Notes under the pieces: model-generated
Database searches by the model: none
Told to the model about the DNA's origin: nothing
What the model saw: the letters and a program-made list of their open reading frames with translations, nothing else
Translations under genes and position numbers: made by a program
In this document: positions 6,123 to 6,945 of the stretch, piece after piece
Layout of the letters: each line of letters begins with the position of its first letter
Numbering within the stretch: position 1 is the stretch's first letter
DNA from: Alkalibaculum bacchi
GTDB taxonomy: Bacteria > Bacillota > Clostridia > Eubacteriales > Alkalibacteraceae
Direction: 5' to 3'
DNA: 6,945 nucleotides
NCBI RefSeq assembly: GCF_937875145.1
Contig: NZ_CALNCS010000263.1
Coordinates: forward strand, 1-6,945

Positions 6123-6144
6123 TTATAAATAGATAGATTTATAA
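6123..6144. repeat. Perfect 8-bp inverted repeat just upstream of the MFS promoter
   Basis: TTATAAAT (6123-6130) and ATTTATAA (6137-6144) are perfect inverted arms around a 6-bp centre, ending 7 bp before the -35 box of the MFS gene. It may be a regulator-binding site. As RNA it would be a weak all-AU hairpin with no U-tract on the plus strand, so it is a poor terminator for glpK. Nothing else in 6008-6150 is recognisable, and no convincing glpK terminator was found. Confidence 0.4.
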
Positions 6145-6151
6145 AAAGAAC

Positions 6152-6180
6152 TTGTAAAGCGCACCTAAATTAAGTATACT
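6152..6180 (+). promoter_or_regulatory. Probable promoter of the MFS transporter gene
   Basis: TTGTAA (6152-6157) and TATACT (6175-6180) are separated by the ideal 17 bp. Transcription would start near 6187, about 28 nt before the ATG. This suggests that the transporter is expressed independently of glpK, although readthrough remains possible. Confidence 0.6.
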
Positions 6181-6214
6181 TATATTGATAATAATGAAAG
6201 GAGTTACAAATTAA

Positions 6215-6945
6215 ATGAAAACAAAACATAACAAAAATCATATTAAATTTGCCATTTTAGCGATATCTTCTGTACTTATGACTTCTATGATTGCATCCGC
6301 TATTTTAGCAGATATCTCTATGAGCTATCCTTCTGCAGATCCGTCGTTGATTCAAATGATTATGACATTGCCATCTTTAATGGGGATGATATTTGCTATT
6401 TCAGCAGGTCCGCTTTCTGGAAAGATTGCTAAGAAAATCATTGTATTAGTAGGACTTTTCTCTGCATTTACAGGTGGTATGCTTTCCTATTTATTTGGTA
6501 GTCTAAGTATTTATGTGTTACTTTTATCGAGCGCGCTTATTGGCGTAGGTCAAGGTATTAATTCTACCATGTCCATGGCACTTATTGCAGATTATTTTGT
6601 AGGGGATGAAAGCAGTTCTTTAATGGGTTTACAATCGGCATTTGTGAATGGTGGTAGTATGGTTATCATCTTTATATCTAGTCTTTTAGCTCGCTTAGGT
6701 TGGAGATCATCTTATCTAATCTTCCTGATTTTTATCCCTATTATTGTAATCGTTATGAAATACTTGCCGAATGATCCTCCCATTCAGCAGCAGGAAAGCA
6801 GTGGGGAAAAAGGCAAATTAAATGGAACGGTGTACTTTACGGCTGTTGTTACCTTTGTTTTTGCGACCCTCATGTTTTCCTTTGCTACCAATGTAGCAAT
6901 GTTTGTAGTAAACAATGGTTTAGGTGATGCAACAACTGCAGGACT
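6215..6945 (+). CDS. MFS transporter (N-terminal part, cut by window end)
   Basis: The frame runs open from ATG 6215 to the window edge: 243 codons, against about 400 for a typical 12-helix transporter. After a basic N-terminus (MKTKHNKNH) there are about six hydrophobic helices (near residues 12-34, 47-65, 74-94, 97-122, 138-158 and 163-181). A hydrophilic central loop (182-204) rich in Gln, Glu and Lys follows, then the start of helix seven (205-232). The loop after helix two reads GPLSGKIAKK (65-74), a degenerate form of MFS motif A lacking its Asp, and GWRSSYLI (162-169) is a common MFS block before helix six. It should be a proton- or solute-coupled carrier in the cytoplasmic membrane, import or efflux unknown. 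The ribosome site AAAGGAG (6197-6203) is 11 nt from the ATG, somewhat long, which may mean modest translation. Its position after glpK hints at, but does not show, a role with polyols. Confidence 0.88.
   Translation, partial: MKTKHNKNHIKFAILAISSVLMTSMIASAILADISMSYPSADPSLIQMIMTLPSLMGMIFAISAGPLSGKIAKKIIVLVGLFSAFTGGMLSYLFGSLSIYVLLLSSALIGVGQGINSTMSMALIADYFVGDESSSLMGLQSAFVNGGSMVIIFISSLLARLGWRSSYLIFLIFIPIIVIVMKYLPNDPPIQQQESSGEKGKLNGTVYFTAVVTFVFATLMFSFATNVAMFVVNNGLGDATTAG

Noticed and set aside
1..6945. A CRISPR array, phage, toxin-antitoxin or other defence system
   Set aside because: I found no regularly spaced repeats, integrase, transposase or small paired genes; all the long frames are explained by ordinary families.

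Overview
The window is AT-rich DNA with strong Shine-Dalgarno sites (AAGGAG/GAGGAGG types), sigma-A-like promoters and Gram-positive-type genes. This suggests a low-GC Firmicute, most likely a member of the Clostridia. That is inference from composition and protein style; no marker gene in the window fixes the genus. Six protein genes are supported. The first and last are cut by the window edges.

Layout. Bases 2-616 hold the C-terminal ATPase half of an ABC exporter subunit. It overlaps by 20 nt a complete second subunit (597-2348). Together they form a heterodimeric ABC multidrug-type exporter of the BmrC/BmrD (YheI/YheH), LmrCD or TM287/288 kind, with one degenerate and one canonical ATP site. 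A hairpin (2355-2402) closes this operon. Next comes a gene-free stretch (2403-2560) with several short inverted repeats, one resembling a dispersed bacterial repeat. A DEAD-box RNA helicase of the RhlE-like group follows on the minus strand (2561-3844), starting at a TTG codon. A divergent promoter region (3845-4049) separates it from a small VOC/glyoxalase-fold gene (4050-4412), which ends in a clear intrinsic terminator. Glycerol kinase glpK (4511-6007) begins directly after that terminator. A 207-nt spacer with its own promoter then leads into the N-terminal half of an MFS transporter (6215 to the end).

How the genes work together. Only the two ABC genes form an obvious functional unit. 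GlpK phosphorylates glycerol, but no glpF, glpD or glpP is visible beside it, and the MFS gene has its own promoter, so a metabolic link between them is unproven. The helicase and the VOC protein look like independent single-gene units.

I see no CRISPR array, RNA gene, insertion sequence or phage gene, and nothing that amounts to a new biological system. The points most worth a second look are the complementary degenerate motifs of the ABC pair, a GlpK that appears to lack both known regulatory sites, the replaced metal ligands of the VOC protein, and three inverted repeats placed at promoters.
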